Assembly: GCA_965261455.1 (NCBI GenBank)
Contig: OZ253453.1
Coordinates: forward strand, 496,001-560,000
From: DAOUKH01 sp965261455
GTDB taxonomy: Bacteria > Chloroflexota > Dehalococcoidia > SHYB01
Direction of reading: 5' to 3'
Length of the DNA: 64,000 nucleotides
Positions 16,939 to 27,210 of this stretch are shown here, in pieces. The stretch's first letter is position 1. The number at the start of each line of letters is the position of its first letter. The notes beneath the pieces are model-generated. The model saw only the letters and a program-made list of their open reading frames with translations, did not search any database and was not told where the DNA came from. A program made the translations under genes and the position numbers.

Positions 16939-17775
16939 ATGGCGGACTCGATCTTCGGACTAGAAGGCAAGTGCGCCGTCGTGACCGGCGGCGCGCAGGG
17001 CATCGGAGCGGGATGCGTCGACCTTTTCGCCCGCGCCGGGGCCAACGTCGTGATCGCGGACGTACAGGCGGCCAAGGCGGAGGCCGTCGCCGAGCGTGCC
17101 CGTGCCTGGGGCGTCGGGGCGCTGGCCGTCGAGGCCGACGTGCGAGAGGACGCCGACGTGGCCCGCGTGACCGCGGCGGCGCTGGAGGCGTTCGGCGCAA
17201 TCGATGCCGCGGTCAACAACGCCGGCGGGATCCCCGCCTACTTGGAGCACAAGGGCGCCAAGTCCATCTTCGAAATAGAGTGGGCGTACTTCGACGCGAT
17301 CTTCGATCTGAACGTCAAGAGCGTGCTGCGCTGCTCCCAATCCTTCGCCAAGGCGATGATCGACGGCGGCGTCAAGGGCGCCATCGTCAACATCACGTCG
17401 TTCCAAGGATACCGTGCCTCGCCCGGCCTCCCTGTCTACGGCGCGGCCAAGGCGGCGGTGGTGCACCTGACACAGACCATGGCCTACGAGCTTGGCCCCT
17501 ACGGCATCCGCGTCAACGCCGTCGCGCCTGCCTTCATCGAGACCGAGACCACGAAGGTGAACATGGCCCCGGAGCGCAAGGCGGCCTCGGCGCGGGCCAT
17601 GCCGCTGGGCCGCACCGGCGAGCCGGCGGACCTGGCGGCGATGGTGGTCACGCTCGCGTCGCCGCTGGCGAGCTACTACACCGGCCAGCACGTGATCGCC
17701 GACGCCGGCCTCAGCGTCACGTCGGGCCGCCCGCCGTCGCTGCCCTCGTTGCAAGCGATGATGCGGGACCGGTGA
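16939..17775 (+). CDS. Short-chain dehydrogenase/reductase (SDR)
   Basis: The 278 residues form a classical SDR: the cofactor motif TGGAQGIG (about 16-23), NNAGG, a catalytic Ser region ITSFQGY and the YGAAK active site. The start is set at ATG 16939; the open frame extends upstream to 16891 but without family sequence. An Asp in VVIADVQAAKA at the end of the second strand favours NAD(H). A TACACT -10-like box lies at 16875-16880. It is followed after 13 bases by an LLM flavin oxidoreductase, probably in one operon. Confidence 0.9.
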   Translation: MADSIFGLEGKCAVVTGGAQGIGAGCVDLFARAGANVVIADVQAAKAEAVAERARAWGVGALAVEADVREDADVARVTAAALEAFGAIDAAVNNAGGIPAYLEHKGAKSIFEIEWAYFDAIFDLNVKSVLRCSQSFAKAMIDGGVKGAIVNITSFQGYRASPGLPVYGAAKAAVVHLTQTMAYELGPYGIRVNAVAPAFIETETTKVNMAPERKAASARAMPLGRTGEPADLAAMVVTLASPLASYYTGQHVIADAGLSVTSGRPPSLPSLQAMMRDR

Positions 17776-17788
17776 GACGGGGCCGGTC

Positions 17789-18616
17789 GTGAAGACGGAC
17801 ATCCTCCTCGTCCCGTTCGGCGCGGCCTACCGCGAGATGCGTCAGGCCGCGCTCGCGGCGGAGGCCTCGGGCTTCGACGGCGTGTGGACGTGGGACCACC
17901 TGCGCGACGCCGACGGCGGCACCGGGCGCGTTCCCGAATGTCTGACGACCCTGGCGGCGCTCGCCGAGGCCGTCCCACGGATCGCCCTGGGCTCGCTGGT
18001 CTTGAACACGGGTCTCCGCCATCCCGGAGTGGTGGCCAACATCGCCGCCACCATCCAGGAGATTTCGGGGAACCGGCTGATTCTCGGCATCGGCGCGGGC
18101 GGAGGCAGCAGCCTGCCCTATGCACCCGAGCAGCGGATGCTGGGCATGGATGTCGCGCCCGACAAGGAGCGCGCTGCCCGCACCGGCGAGGCGGCCCAGG
18201 TGCTGCGGCGGCTGTGGGCCGGCGACGCTTCGGGCTTCAAGGGCGAGCACTTCACGCTGCGCTCGCCCCACGGCTACCCGCGGCCCGAGGTCCCGCCGCC
18301 GATCGTGGTCGGTGGGTTCGGCGGGCGCATGGCCCGGATCGCGGGACGCTTCGGCGACGGCTTCAACACGCCCGCGGGGCATCCGAGGTTCCAGGAGCTC
18401 GCCGCCCTCGCCCGCGCCGAGTACGAGCGCTCGGGGCGTGGCCCCGACGACTTTCTCCTCACCGCCTTTGCCGGCCTCGACCCCTCATATCTCGAGCACG
18501 ACAGCCCGCGCCGCCGCGCGCTGGAGGCCGCCGGCACGGCGCGGGTGATCCTGCTCGTGTCCCATCCCTACGACAGTCGCGCCATCGAGCGCGCTGGGCG
18601 TCTCCTCGCCCGCTGA
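17789..18616 (+). CDS. LLM-class (luciferase-like) flavin-dependent oxidoreductase
   Basis: A 275-residue TIM-barrel enzyme starting at GTG 17789. Family signs are AAEASGFDGVWTWDH (25-39), RIALGSLVLNTGLRHPGVVA, RLILGIGAGG and PPIVVGGFGGRMARIAGRFGDG. Members use FMN or F420 to oxidise or reduce alcohols, imines or alkanesulfonates; the short length and ILGIGAGGG region resemble the F420-type subgroup, but the cofactor is not proven. It lies just behind an SDR gene, so both may act on one substrate. Confidence 0.88.
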   Translation: MKTDILLVPFGAAYREMRQAALAAEASGFDGVWTWDHLRDADGGTGRVPECLTTLAALAEAVPRIALGSLVLNTGLRHPGVVANIAATIQEISGNRLILGIGAGGGSSLPYAPEQRMLGMDVAPDKERAARTGEAAQVLRRLWAGDASGFKGEHFTLRSPHGYPRPEVPPPIVVGGFGGRMARIAGRFGDGFNTPAGHPRFQELAALARAEYERSGRGPDDFLLTAFAGLDPSYLEHDSPRRRALEAAGTARVILLVSHPYDSRAIERAGRLLAR

Positions 18617-18786
18617 CCTCTTGACGCAGGGGAACGCTTTCGTGCTAGGGAAGGAAGACCTAACCATAACGGCAGCTAGCCTGGGACATCCGCCCTTTCC
18701 GTGAGCTCGCCGAGGCCGCCGCCGCGAGCTGACCTCCCATCAGGAGTTCGTGGTGAATATGGCCGTCCCCGATCTGGCGACGGTGA

Positions 18787-18792
18787 TATTAT
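18787..18792 (+). promoter_or_regulatory. -10 box TATTAT, possible leaderless start of herA
   Basis: TATTAT ends seven bases before the ATG at 18800, the spacing expected for a transcript that starts on the initiator codon. The 18617-18799 gap otherwise holds nothing recognisable. Confidence 0.45.
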
Positions 18793-18799
18793 TGCGAGC

Positions 18800-20951
18800 A
18801 TGACTTCTCAGAGGAGCTCGGAAGAGCCTTCAGATCTCCTGGGTCGGCTTGCGCCCGAAGTTGAGCGGGAGGAATCATCTCGGCGCGCCGAGGCCGCGGC
18901 TAAGGAATTCAAGGCGCTTCTACAGCCAGACCATCAAGTCGGCGACCTGGTACGGATGGATTTCGACGAGGCGCACATCTTGGTACACGACGCCCTGCGG
19001 GCGCAGGTTGGTGGCGTCCCCCACGGCTGCCTGCTGTTAGCGACGAGGGCCCAAACTTCCGGCGATCCTTCCGGGGACGCAGGTACAGGGATGCCCTCGC
19101 TGCTCCTCTTGCGGGTCCTGGGGAGCAGCACCCTTCCCAACGACATTGAGATGCAGCAGGCGCGCTTCCAAGCAGGACAGCGAGCTTCGGATAGCCCCCA
19201 AAATTGGGACGAGCACCAGAATACCGATCAATTCACGCTCCACCAGATGCGCTACGCAGGTCTGCGTTGCTCCATCTTGGGTACTTTCCGCATGGTTCTC
19301 GGCGAGGACTCCGGGGAATGGCACCGGACCTTCGGAAGCGACATCGACAACTTTTACGCCGGGCAGGGCATGAAGATCTACAAGCCCGTCGGCGAGGCGC
19401 TGGAGCGCATCGTCAACTTCACCCGGGATGGTGCGGCCGATGCTGGCCGTGTGCGGATCGGCGAGGTCAAGTACGCCGCGGCGCTGGATGACGGCCGACC
19501 CGAGTCCGTGCCTGTCCTCATGACAACGCGCGACGTTGTCGCCCAGCGTACAGCGTTGTTTGGCATGACTCGCACAGGGAAGTCTAACACCGTGAAGACG
19601 CTCGCTAGGGCCGTCTTCGAGCTCCGCCTCGATGCTTCTGCCCCCGAGCGCGTCGCCCAGCTGATCATCGACCCCAATGGAGAGTATGCGAACGACAACC
19701 CCCAAGACGACGGTTGCCTACGCAACGTCAGGCTTCTTGATGGAGCGGTTGCGAAAGATGTCGTGACCTATGGACTGACTCGCCACCCTAACGACCCCGA
19801 TCGCCGCATCACCAAGGTGAATTTCTTCGGGATCGAGTTGGGTCGGCAATTGCCGAACGCCGTGAGCGAAATCGACGACGCCCTACAGTCTCTGTACATG
19901 GGGAAGCAAATCATCGACGGCCGTCTCGAGGCGGAGAGCGCAGCATACATCAAGGCGTTTCTAGCGACCGACATTGCGGCGCCACCGGGCGTCACCGACT
20001 ACGGTGAGTACGTCCGCTACCGCCGCGCCCTATTTGTCTACCAGGCCGTACTGGCAGCGGCCGGATTTACGCCGCCGCAAGAAAGCGCTTCAGTGGGCGA
20101 CCTGTTCGGCGAGGGTGTAAGGAAGGCCATGGCAGAAGATTCGCTCCTGTCCGGCTTCGCCCCTCAGTTGGAGAACCCGCTGTCTTGGGACACCGCTGCG
20201 GAGTTCTGCCGGCAGTTGAGCAAGTGGTTCGAAAGGGGCGGCGGGGGGCACAACTACGACAGGCAGTACCAAGCGGAAAGGGCTGGACGGAGCTGGAGCG
20301 ACGATCGGCTAATCGGGTTATTGCGAATCTTCGAGAACACTAGGGGGGTCCAAGCCATTCGGGAATGCCGAGATTGGCACGACGAGAGCCGAAACAAGGA
20401 TTACCGGGACGAAATCGTCGGCGATCTGGACGCAGGGAAGCTGGTGATCCTTGATCAGGCGCTGGGCGACCCCATCATGAACGAACAGTCCGCAGGGCGC
20501 ATCATGCATGCGATCTTCGCTCGCCAACAGCACCGCTTTACCAATCCGCTGAAGGGGAAGGACGGTTCCTTCCTGCGCCCCGATCCCATCATCGTCTACG
20601 TGGAGGAGGCCCACACCCTGCTCCCCCGCGGCAGCGAGGAGGACACTCGCAACATCTGGGCGCGCACGGCCAAGGAGGGCGCGAAATTCAACATCGGCCT
20701 CGTCTATTCCACGCAGGAGCCCTCGTCCATCCAGCGCAACATCCTACGGAACACCGAGAACTGGTTCCCTCTCCCACCTCAACAGCACCGGGGAGACGCG
20801 CGAGTTGGATCAGTACAACGATTTCGCGGATTTCACCGTCGGTATTCGCCGGGTAAAAGAGGCTGGGTTCCTGAAGGTGCGGATGATGTCCAGCCCGTAC
20901 ACGCTGCCCGTTCAGATCGACCGCTTCACCGCCCCAGCACCAGAGAACTGA
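18800..20951 (+). pseudogene. HerA-like bipolar DNA translocase ATPase, single-base frameshift
   Basis: About 716 residues if corrected. An N-terminal HAS-barrel-like region is followed by Walker A GMTRTGKSNT (about 255-264), an IIDPNGEY segment, Walker B IVYVEEAHTLLPRG (about 598) and STQEPSSIQRNILRNTENWF. After NTENWF the frame slips: one extra base at about 20768-20772 puts the expected continuation SHLNSTGETRELDQYNDF in another frame, ending APAPEN at 20949-20951. The uncorrected frame runs on into the next gene and falsely fuses them. HerA hexamers translocate DNA and work with NurA, whose gene overlaps the stop (TGATG). Real break or assembly indel is undecided. Confidence 0.85.
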
Positions 20952-22279
20952 TGCCTTACCGCAACGAGTACGCCAGCGGCGACTCCCTATGGCGGCTCGT
21001 CCAGAGCGAGAGCGTCAAAGAGTTCGAGGGGATAATCCGGCGCGGCGGCCCGGAGGAGGCAGCCGCACCGCCTCAGGTGCTGACGCCGCCACGGGGCCAC
21101 GACAGGATCACCCGCATCATCGTCATCGATGGCTCCACGGTCGCCAGCGCGGTCCGGACCGGGTATCCCGGTGCGGAGGCGGCGCTCCTGCAGCTCGCCG
21201 CCGTAGTCATCGACCTTTCGGCTGTGAGGAACATCCCGCCGGGTTCTATCCCGCGGCCCAGCGCAATACGAGAGATGGAGGATTGCACCACGCTCGACGC
21301 TGTACTCCCAGGTAGGAATGTGGTGCGGCGGGGTGTCGTCGATGACACACCACGACGGTTTTTCCGATTCACGATCCACGAGATGTTATCAGGAAGGAAA
21401 GTAGACAGCCGTCACGAGACGCTGATCGAGACTATGCGTGCCATCACCTCGTCGCGGGAGGGCTTCCGGTGCCCCGCGGAGGATTGCGGGGACACTGTTC
21501 CCGTCGTTGAGGGGTCAAGTGAGTGCCCCTGCGCCAAGAGAGAGTTGGTCTTCGAGACCGACAGTCTGCGCCTGCATGAGCGATTCGAAGATCACGGCTC
21601 CTCAGCCCAAGCGTACACCGCCGCGCAGCAGGTCGTGGAGCACCTCGCCATGATCAACATCATGCGAATCTTCGAGCGCCGGAGTTGGTGGAACGCTTTT
21701 CGCACCACCGCCTTCGTGATGGATGGCCCGCTGGCGATCTTCGGTATGCCCGCATGGCTAAAGCGTCATCTCCAAGCTGAAGTCAGTCGGCTGCACCAGC
21801 AGGTGTTGGAGCACGGCGGGCCTGGGGTGATGCTCTTCGGGGTGGAGAAGAGCGGTATGTTCCTAGAGCACCTAAAGGCACTGGATCAGAGCGACCATGA
21901 TGGTCCACGGGCTCGCCTTGATGCTGGTTCGGCGCTGGTCCCCGACCGCGAGTACATCCACCGCCACATCGCCTTGCGTCCTCCCGACGCCAAGGCGCAC
22001 GGTGACGTTACTGATTACGGGCGCCGCGTTCTCTACAAGAACAGGATGGATCAGCACTCGGTTGTGATGACTCCCGTCGTGAACGCACAGGGGGAGAACA
22101 GGGACTGCGTCGACGAAGCCGCATATCCACGGCTCGGGGAAGCGCTGGACATCATGGACGAGTTCTCAACCTACCTCTACGAGGATGGCTTCGCCCCATT
22201 GGTGCGCGCTCACGCGCACGCCGCCATACCGCTGAAGGCGGGCATCGGCCTGCTCTCACAGCTCTTTGCGGACGAATGA
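20951..22279 (+). CDS. NurA-like 5'-3' nuclease with zinc-ribbon insertion
   Basis: 442 residues starting at the ATG that overlaps the herA stop. NurA landmarks are RIIVIDGST (metal-binding D60), TAFVMDGPLAIFG (D258) and GVEKSGMF (299-304). Between about 174 and 194 there is a four-Cys cluster (CPAEDC and CPC) not usual in NurA. NurA forms a dimer nuclease that is driven by a HerA ring; in archaea this serves end resection, and in bacteria HerA-nuclease pairs often serve phage defence. The stop overlaps the methyltransferase start as ATGA. Confidence 0.82.
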   Translation: MPYRNEYASGDSLWRLVQSESVKEFEGIIRRGGPEEAAAPPQVLTPPRGHDRITRIIVIDGSTVASAVRTGYPGAEAALLQLAAVVIDLSAVRNIPPGSIPRPSAIREMEDCTTLDAVLPGRNVVRRGVVDDTPRRFFRFTIHEMLSGRKVDSRHETLIETMRAITSSREGFRCPAEDCGDTVPVVEGSSECPCAKRELVFETDSLRLHERFEDHGSSAQAYTAAQQVVEHLAMINIMRIFERRSWWNAFRTTAFVMDGPLAIFGMPAWLKRHLQAEVSRLHQQVLEHGGPGVMLFGVEKSGMFLEHLKALDQSDHDGPRARLDAGSALVPDREYIHRHIALRPPDAKAHGDVTDYGRRVLYKNRMDQHSVVMTPVVNAQGENRDCVDEAAYPRLGEALDIMDEFSTYLYEDGFAPLVRAHAHAAIPLKAGIGLLSQLFADE

Positions 22280-23439
22280 GCACGAACGGCTCACGGGATG
22301 TGCCGGCTCTAACCGGCTTTCGCACGGCTGAGAGCCGCTGGGCACGGCTCGGTCCCTACTACGCGATGTTCCCCATCGAGTTTGCGCGCCAAGTGGTCGA
22401 GGCGTTCAGCAAGCACGGCGACATGGTTCTCGACCCGTTCTGCGGCCGCGGCACTGCTCCCTACGTCGCTATGGTTTCGGGCCGTGGCGCCGCTGGCTGC
22501 GACATCAACCCGGTGGCGTGGCTGTATGCCGCCGTGAAGACCGACCCTCATCCCTCACTCGCCGACGTAATCCGGCGCATCGATGAGATCGGCAGGGCCG
22601 TCCGAGAGAGGGACTGCAGGCCCGCCGATGAGTTCCAGGAGCTCGCGTTCGCGCGGAGGGCGCTCGGGTTCATCAACGCCGCCCGCCGCGAACTGCGGTG
22701 GCGCGACAACGCCCTCGATCGCACTATCGCGGCGCTGCTTCTCCACTACCTACACGCCAAGCTGGGGCAGGGCCTCTCGAATCAGTTGCGCCCGACGAAG
22801 GCGATGTGCCCCGATTATTCTGTCCGCTGGTGGCGGAAGCGTGGACTCACTACTCCGCCGGACATCGACGCAGCCGCCTTCCTACACCATCGCGCGGCCT
22901 GGCGCTACGCGAAGGGCGTGCCGGAACATGCGGGCAACGCCTGTGTAGAACTCGGCGACGCCGCTGCGGTGCTGCCTGATATGCCTGCTTCGGCCAGTCT
23001 GATTCTCACATCTCCTCCATACGTCGGTGTCACCAACTATCGGGCCGACAACTGGCTGCGGCTGTGGGCGTTGGGAGAGGGACCGTCGCGGCCTGACTGG
23101 TCTAACGATCAGAAGTTCTGCAGCGCCGAAAAGTACGAATCGATGCTGGCCGGCGTGCTGCAGGTGGCGCGCACCCGATCCCGCCAGGACGCTGTCTGGT
23201 GCCTCCGCGTGGATGCTAGGGAGCGAACGCTCGCGGTCGTTCGTCGGGTCATGGCGGGGCTGCTGCCCGATTACCGGCCCTACGAACGGAAGTCGCCCTC
23301 GCCCAGGCGGACCCAAACAACGCTCTACGGCGATTACCGCACGAAGCCGGGCGACATCGATCTTGTCTACCTGCCCCCTTCCCGCCGCAAACCGGCGTTC
23401 TTGAAGGGATTCCGGCTTGCTCGGTCCTCCACTCGATGA
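22276..23439 (+). CDS. DNA methyltransferase (TSPPY type, N4-cytosine or N6-adenine)
   Basis: 387 residues. The SAM-binding motif I DPFCGRGTAPYVA is at about 53-65, with GCDINPVA after it. The catalytic motif IV TSPPYVGVTNY is at about 245. The order motif I then IV and the SPPY form are common in N4-cytosine methyltransferases, but N6-adenine is possible. It overlaps NurA by four bases, so it is the third gene of a herA-nurA-methyltransferase unit. That arrangement suggests self/non-self discrimination, with HerA-NurA as effector. No target-recognition domain stands out. Confidence 0.88.
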   Translation: MSTNGSRDVPALTGFRTAESRWARLGPYYAMFPIEFARQVVEAFSKHGDMVLDPFCGRGTAPYVAMVSGRGAAGCDINPVAWLYAAVKTDPHPSLADVIRRIDEIGRAVRERDCRPADEFQELAFARRALGFINAARRELRWRDNALDRTIAALLLHYLHAKLGQGLSNQLRPTKAMCPDYSVRWWRKRGLTTPPDIDAAAFLHHRAAWRYAKGVPEHAGNACVELGDAAAVLPDMPASASLILTSPPYVGVTNYRADNWLRLWALGEGPSRPDWSNDQKFCSAEKYESMLAGVLQVARTRSRQDAVWCLRVDARERTLAVVRRVMAGLLPDYRPYERKSPSPRRTQTTLYGDYRTKPGDIDLVYLPPSRRKPAFLKGFRLARSSTR

Positions 23440-23585
23440 AGGTTCGGACGAGATCGGCGCGCCCGCGCCGCGCGCCGTCGAGGTGTTCAACGACGCGCTG
23501 CTCGAACGGCACGGCGCCGCCGGCTTCGCCAAGCTGCTCGGTGATGCGGCGCGGGACGCCGTCGCCCGGTCGCGGGGCCTAGCGC

Positions 23586-24404
<819 letters not shown>

Positions 24405-24453
24405 CGGTCCTCCTTCGCCGGGCGCTTAGGGCCGGACCTGCGCCTCGCGTGCG

Positions 24454-24468
24454 ATTGTAGCGATTGTA
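24454..24468 (-). promoter_or_regulatory. Two tandem TACAAT -10 boxes, 9 bp apart
   Basis: The minus strand reads GCTACAATCGCTACAATCG; the boxes cover 24463-24468 and 24454-24459, about 50-60 bases before the crotonase ATG. Nine-base spacing suggests alternative start points on the same helix face or a short duplication. Confidence 0.5.
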
Positions 24469-24495
24469 GCGGACGATGGGGGAGGGTTGGCGCGC

Positions 24496-25878
24496 CTATG
24501 GTGATGAAGAGGCGGGCGGCGGCGGCCAAGTATGGATGGCGAGCGCGAAGAGAACACCGAAGGCCCCCGCGCCCGCGAGCACGGTGTACAGCGCCCGGTA
24601 GTCGGCGGCGTCCGAGCCCGCCGTCGTGCTCCCCACGATGGCGGCGAACAGCGCCGCCCCCACCACGCTCCCAAGCTGCCGCGAAAGCTGATAAAGGCCG
24701 CCCGCGCTCGCCGCCAAACCAGGCGGTGCCGACTCGACGACGGCGCTTTGCAGCGGGGCTTGCATGAGCCCAAAGCCAAAGCCGATGAGGGCGAGGCCCG
24801 CGCCGTACACGGCGAATCCTCCGTCCAGGCCGAAGACGAGGAGCTCGATGGGGCCGAGGGCGGCGATGAAGCCCCCGGCGACTGCGGGGATGCGCCGGCC
24901 CAAGCTGTCGGCAAGCCGGCCGCCGAGAATGGACGCGGGAATCGAGGGAACGAGGAGCGCGGTGAGCATCGCGCCCGCCACGGCCTCGGACTCGCCGCGC
25001 ACGCTGATGAAGAAGACGGGCGTGGCGATGGTGACGGTGTAGATGAGAATCTGAAACTGCGGTCCCGCCAGGGCCGTGGCGCGGACCGACCGCAACCGTG
25101 CCAGTGCGGGGCGCACCAAGGCGTAGGCGTAGTGCCGCTCCCACGCCACGAAGCCGGCGAGGGCGGCGAGGGCAAGGCCGCCGGCGACGGCCGTCGGCAG
25201 CGCATCGGGGATGAAGCCGGCGAAGAGGGCGAAGGCCATCACCGAGCTCGTAAGCAGGACGATGCCGGGGACGTCCAAGGGTTGGCGGGAGGGCGTTGAG
25301 GTCGGCCGCGGCGTCACCGCGGCGGCGAGCAGAAGGACCGGCGCGGCTATGACGGCGCTGCTCGTGAAGGCCAGGCGCCAGGAGATACCAATCAGCGGCC
25401 CCACGATGATCGGCCCCATGGCCGTCCCGCCGATCACCGCCGACCAGACGAGGCCGAAGGCGCGCCCCCGCTCCCGCTCGCCGTAGACGTTCCCCAGGAT
25501 CGCCATCGCGTTGGGGCTCACCATGGAGAAGCCGAATCCTTGGAGCACGCGGAGCGTGAGCAGTGACGGGAAGTCCCAGGCGAAGGTCGCGGCCACCGAC
25601 GCCGACCCACCGAGGCCGAGTCCGATGAGATAGAGCCGCCGGTGACCGTAGCTATCGCCCAGGCGTCCCCCGACGAGCTGCCCCACCGCCATGGTCACGA
25701 GGTAAGCCGTGACCAGCCACGTCACCGTGGCCAATGGGATGTCGAATTCTTCGCGGATCGCGGGGAGGGCGATGCCGACGGCCGTCGTGTTGATCCCGGC
25801 GATAGCCTGTGAGACCCCGACGGCGAGAAGGAACGGCGTGCCGCCGGAGGCGGACGGCCGGGACTTCGTCGGCCTCAC
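24496..25878 (-). CDS. Major facilitator superfamily transporter, DHA2-like
   Basis: 460 residues with about 12-14 hydrophobic helices. AIREEFDIPLATVTWLVTAYLVTMAVGQLVGGRLGD is the usual first loop with the G-x-L-G-D motif A between helices 2 and 3, and RVLQGFGFSMVSPNAMAILG is the motif C-like region of drug:proton antiporters. Substrate unknown; efflux of small organics is most likely. It is read in the same direction as the crotonase and the amidohydrolase on either side, 58 bases before the latter. Confidence 0.88.
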   Translation of the reverse strand: MRPTKSRPSASGGTPFLLAVGVSQAIAGINTTAVGIALPAIREEFDIPLATVTWLVTAYLVTMAVGQLVGGRLGDSYGHRRLYLIGLGLGGSASVAATFAWDFPSLLTLRVLQGFGFSMVSPNAMAILGNVYGERERGRAFGLVWSAVIGGTAMGPIIVGPLIGISWRLAFTSSAVIAAPVLLLAAAVTPRPTSTPSRQPLDVPGIVLLTSSVMAFALFAGFIPDALPTAVAGGLALAALAGFVAWERHYAYALVRPALARLRSVRATALAGPQFQILIYTVTIATPVFFISVRGESEAVAGAMLTALLVPSIPASILGGRLADSLGRRIPAVAGGFIAALGPIELLVFGLDGGFAVYGAGLALIGFGFGLMQAPLQSAVVESAPPGLAASAGGLYQLSRQLGSVVGAALFAAIVGSTTAGSDAADYRALYTVLAGAGAFGVLFALAIHTWPPPPASSSP

Positions 25879-25936
25879 GATGACCCTCGGTCATGCCGCC
25901 GCCGGCGCGCGGGGGCGGCCCCTGCGGGCGCCAGGG

Positions 25937-27079
25937 CTACAGGCTCGGATCGAGGTTGAAGACGCGGACGGCGTTGTCGACCAGCATCTTCCGCTGCTCG
26001 TCCTCGGGCACGCCCTCGAACGAACGCTCAATGTACTCCCGGGAGTTCGGCCAGGTGCAGGTCGGGTGCGGGTAGTCCGACTCCCACATGATGTTGTCGA
26101 CCCCGATATGGTAGCGGTTCTCGATGCCGATCTTCTCGAACCAGAAGTTGACGTAACACTGGCGGTGGAAGTAATCGCTCGGCTTGATCGTCATGCCCTC
26201 GCGGGCGAGCTTCTGCTGCTCCCACTGGTGGTCGGCGACTTCGAGCAGGTAGGGGACCCAGCCGAGGCCGCTCTCCGAGGACACGACCTTGAGGTTGGGG
26301 AAGCGTTCGAGGATACCGGAGAAGAGCACCGTGCTCATCACCTGGGTGTTCGCCGAGATGATGCGGGTCGAGCTCTCCGCCAGCCAGAACATGGGGCCGT
26401 TGCCGTCGAAAGCCATATTGCCGAGGCCCATGCTGCCGCCGGAGCCGATGTGCAGGTTCAACGAAAGCCCCAGGTCCTCGCAGACGCCCCATAGGGGGTC
26501 CCAATACTTGTCGGAGAAGTGAGGGAAGCCGTATTGCTGGGGGAAGGCGAAACTGATGCCTTTAATGCCCCGCTTGTGGGTGCGGTAAACCTCGGCGACC
26601 GCCTTCTCCACATCCCACATGGGCACGACGGCGAGGGTGATGAAGCGACCGGGGAAGGGGTCGGCGTACTCCTCGATTTGGAAGTCGTTGAAGGCGCGGA
26701 TAGCTTCGACCCGGTACTCCTCATCGTATTTCGGGTTGCTGAACGTGCCCCCGGCGACGCCGGCGATGTTGCCAAAGAAGGTGTGGACGTCCACGCCGTC
26801 CTCGTCCATCGCTCTGATGCGTGCCGCGGGGACGTAGGCGATGTCGGGGACCTCTTCCCAGCGCTTGGGTGTCTTGGCCCTATCAGGCAGCGAGCCGTGG
26901 ACGATGGCGACGCCGGCCTGGTTCCGGGGCTCGCCGTAGATGAACCAAGAGTCGTGCTCGCTGTCGATCGACCTGAGGTGCGGGATCTTGTCGCCCCACT
27001 TGCTCGACATCCGGTCGGTCCACGTGTTGGGGGCCTCTTGAAGGTGATCGTCGGTCGAGATCACGTTGTACTGCATCAC
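25937..27079 (-). CDS. Amidohydrolase family 2 (ACMSD-like) hydrolase/decarboxylase
   Basis: 380 residues. Metal-site motifs of Amidohydro_2 are visible: the N-terminal STDDHLQE (in place of DxHxH), the central NLHIGSGG and the C-terminal MWESDYPHPTCTWP with the catalytic Asp. GILERFPNLKVVSSESGLGWVPYLLE is the typical strand 6-7 region. Members hydrolyse or decarboxylate cyclic and aromatic acids using one zinc. GGGGAG lies before the ATG and a TACTAT box about 40 bases upstream. It is divergent from a second amidohydrolase. Confidence 0.9.
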   Translation of the reverse strand: MMQYNVISTDDHLQEAPNTWTDRMSSKWGDKIPHLRSIDSEHDSWFIYGEPRNQAGVAIVHGSLPDRAKTPKRWEEVPDIAYVPAARIRAMDEDGVDVHTFFGNIAGVAGGTFSNPKYDEEYRVEAIRAFNDFQIEEYADPFPGRFITLAVVPMWDVEKAVAEVYRTHKRGIKGISFAFPQQYGFPHFSDKYWDPLWGVCEDLGLSLNLHIGSGGSMGLGNMAFDGNGPMFWLAESSTRIISANTQVMSTVLFSGILERFPNLKVVSSESGLGWVPYLLEVADHQWEQQKLAREGMTIKPSDYFHRQCYVNFWFEKIGIENRYHIGVDNIMWESDYPHPTCTWPNSREYIERSFEGVPEDEQRKMLVDNAVRVFNLDPSL

Positions 27080-27119
27080 GCTCTCCCCGTGTGAAGTCCC
27101 GCCTCCGGCGGTATCCGCA

Positions 27120-27164
27120 ATAGTAGCACTTGCGCCTTTCGTGCGGCGGCGGCTGTGCTACCAT
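27120..27164. promoter_or_regulatory. Divergent promoter pair with mirrored -10 boxes
   Basis: The minus strand reads GTGCTACTATTG (box 27120-27125) and the plus strand GTGCTACCATTC (box 27159-27164). Both share GTGCTACnATT and point away from each other toward the two amidohydrolase genes. Confidence 0.5.
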
Positions 27165-27210
27165 TCGGCCAAGAAACGGGCCGCCCAGGGGCCGTAGCGG
27201 AGGGGTTGCG

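Noticed and set aside
18701..22279. A single 1192-residue HerA-NurA fusion protein
   Set aside because: The middle (after NTENWF) is non-homologous filler; the real HerA C-terminus is in another frame and stops where the NurA ATG begins, so this is two genes plus a frameshift. The GTG at 18701 also has no homology before ATG 18800.
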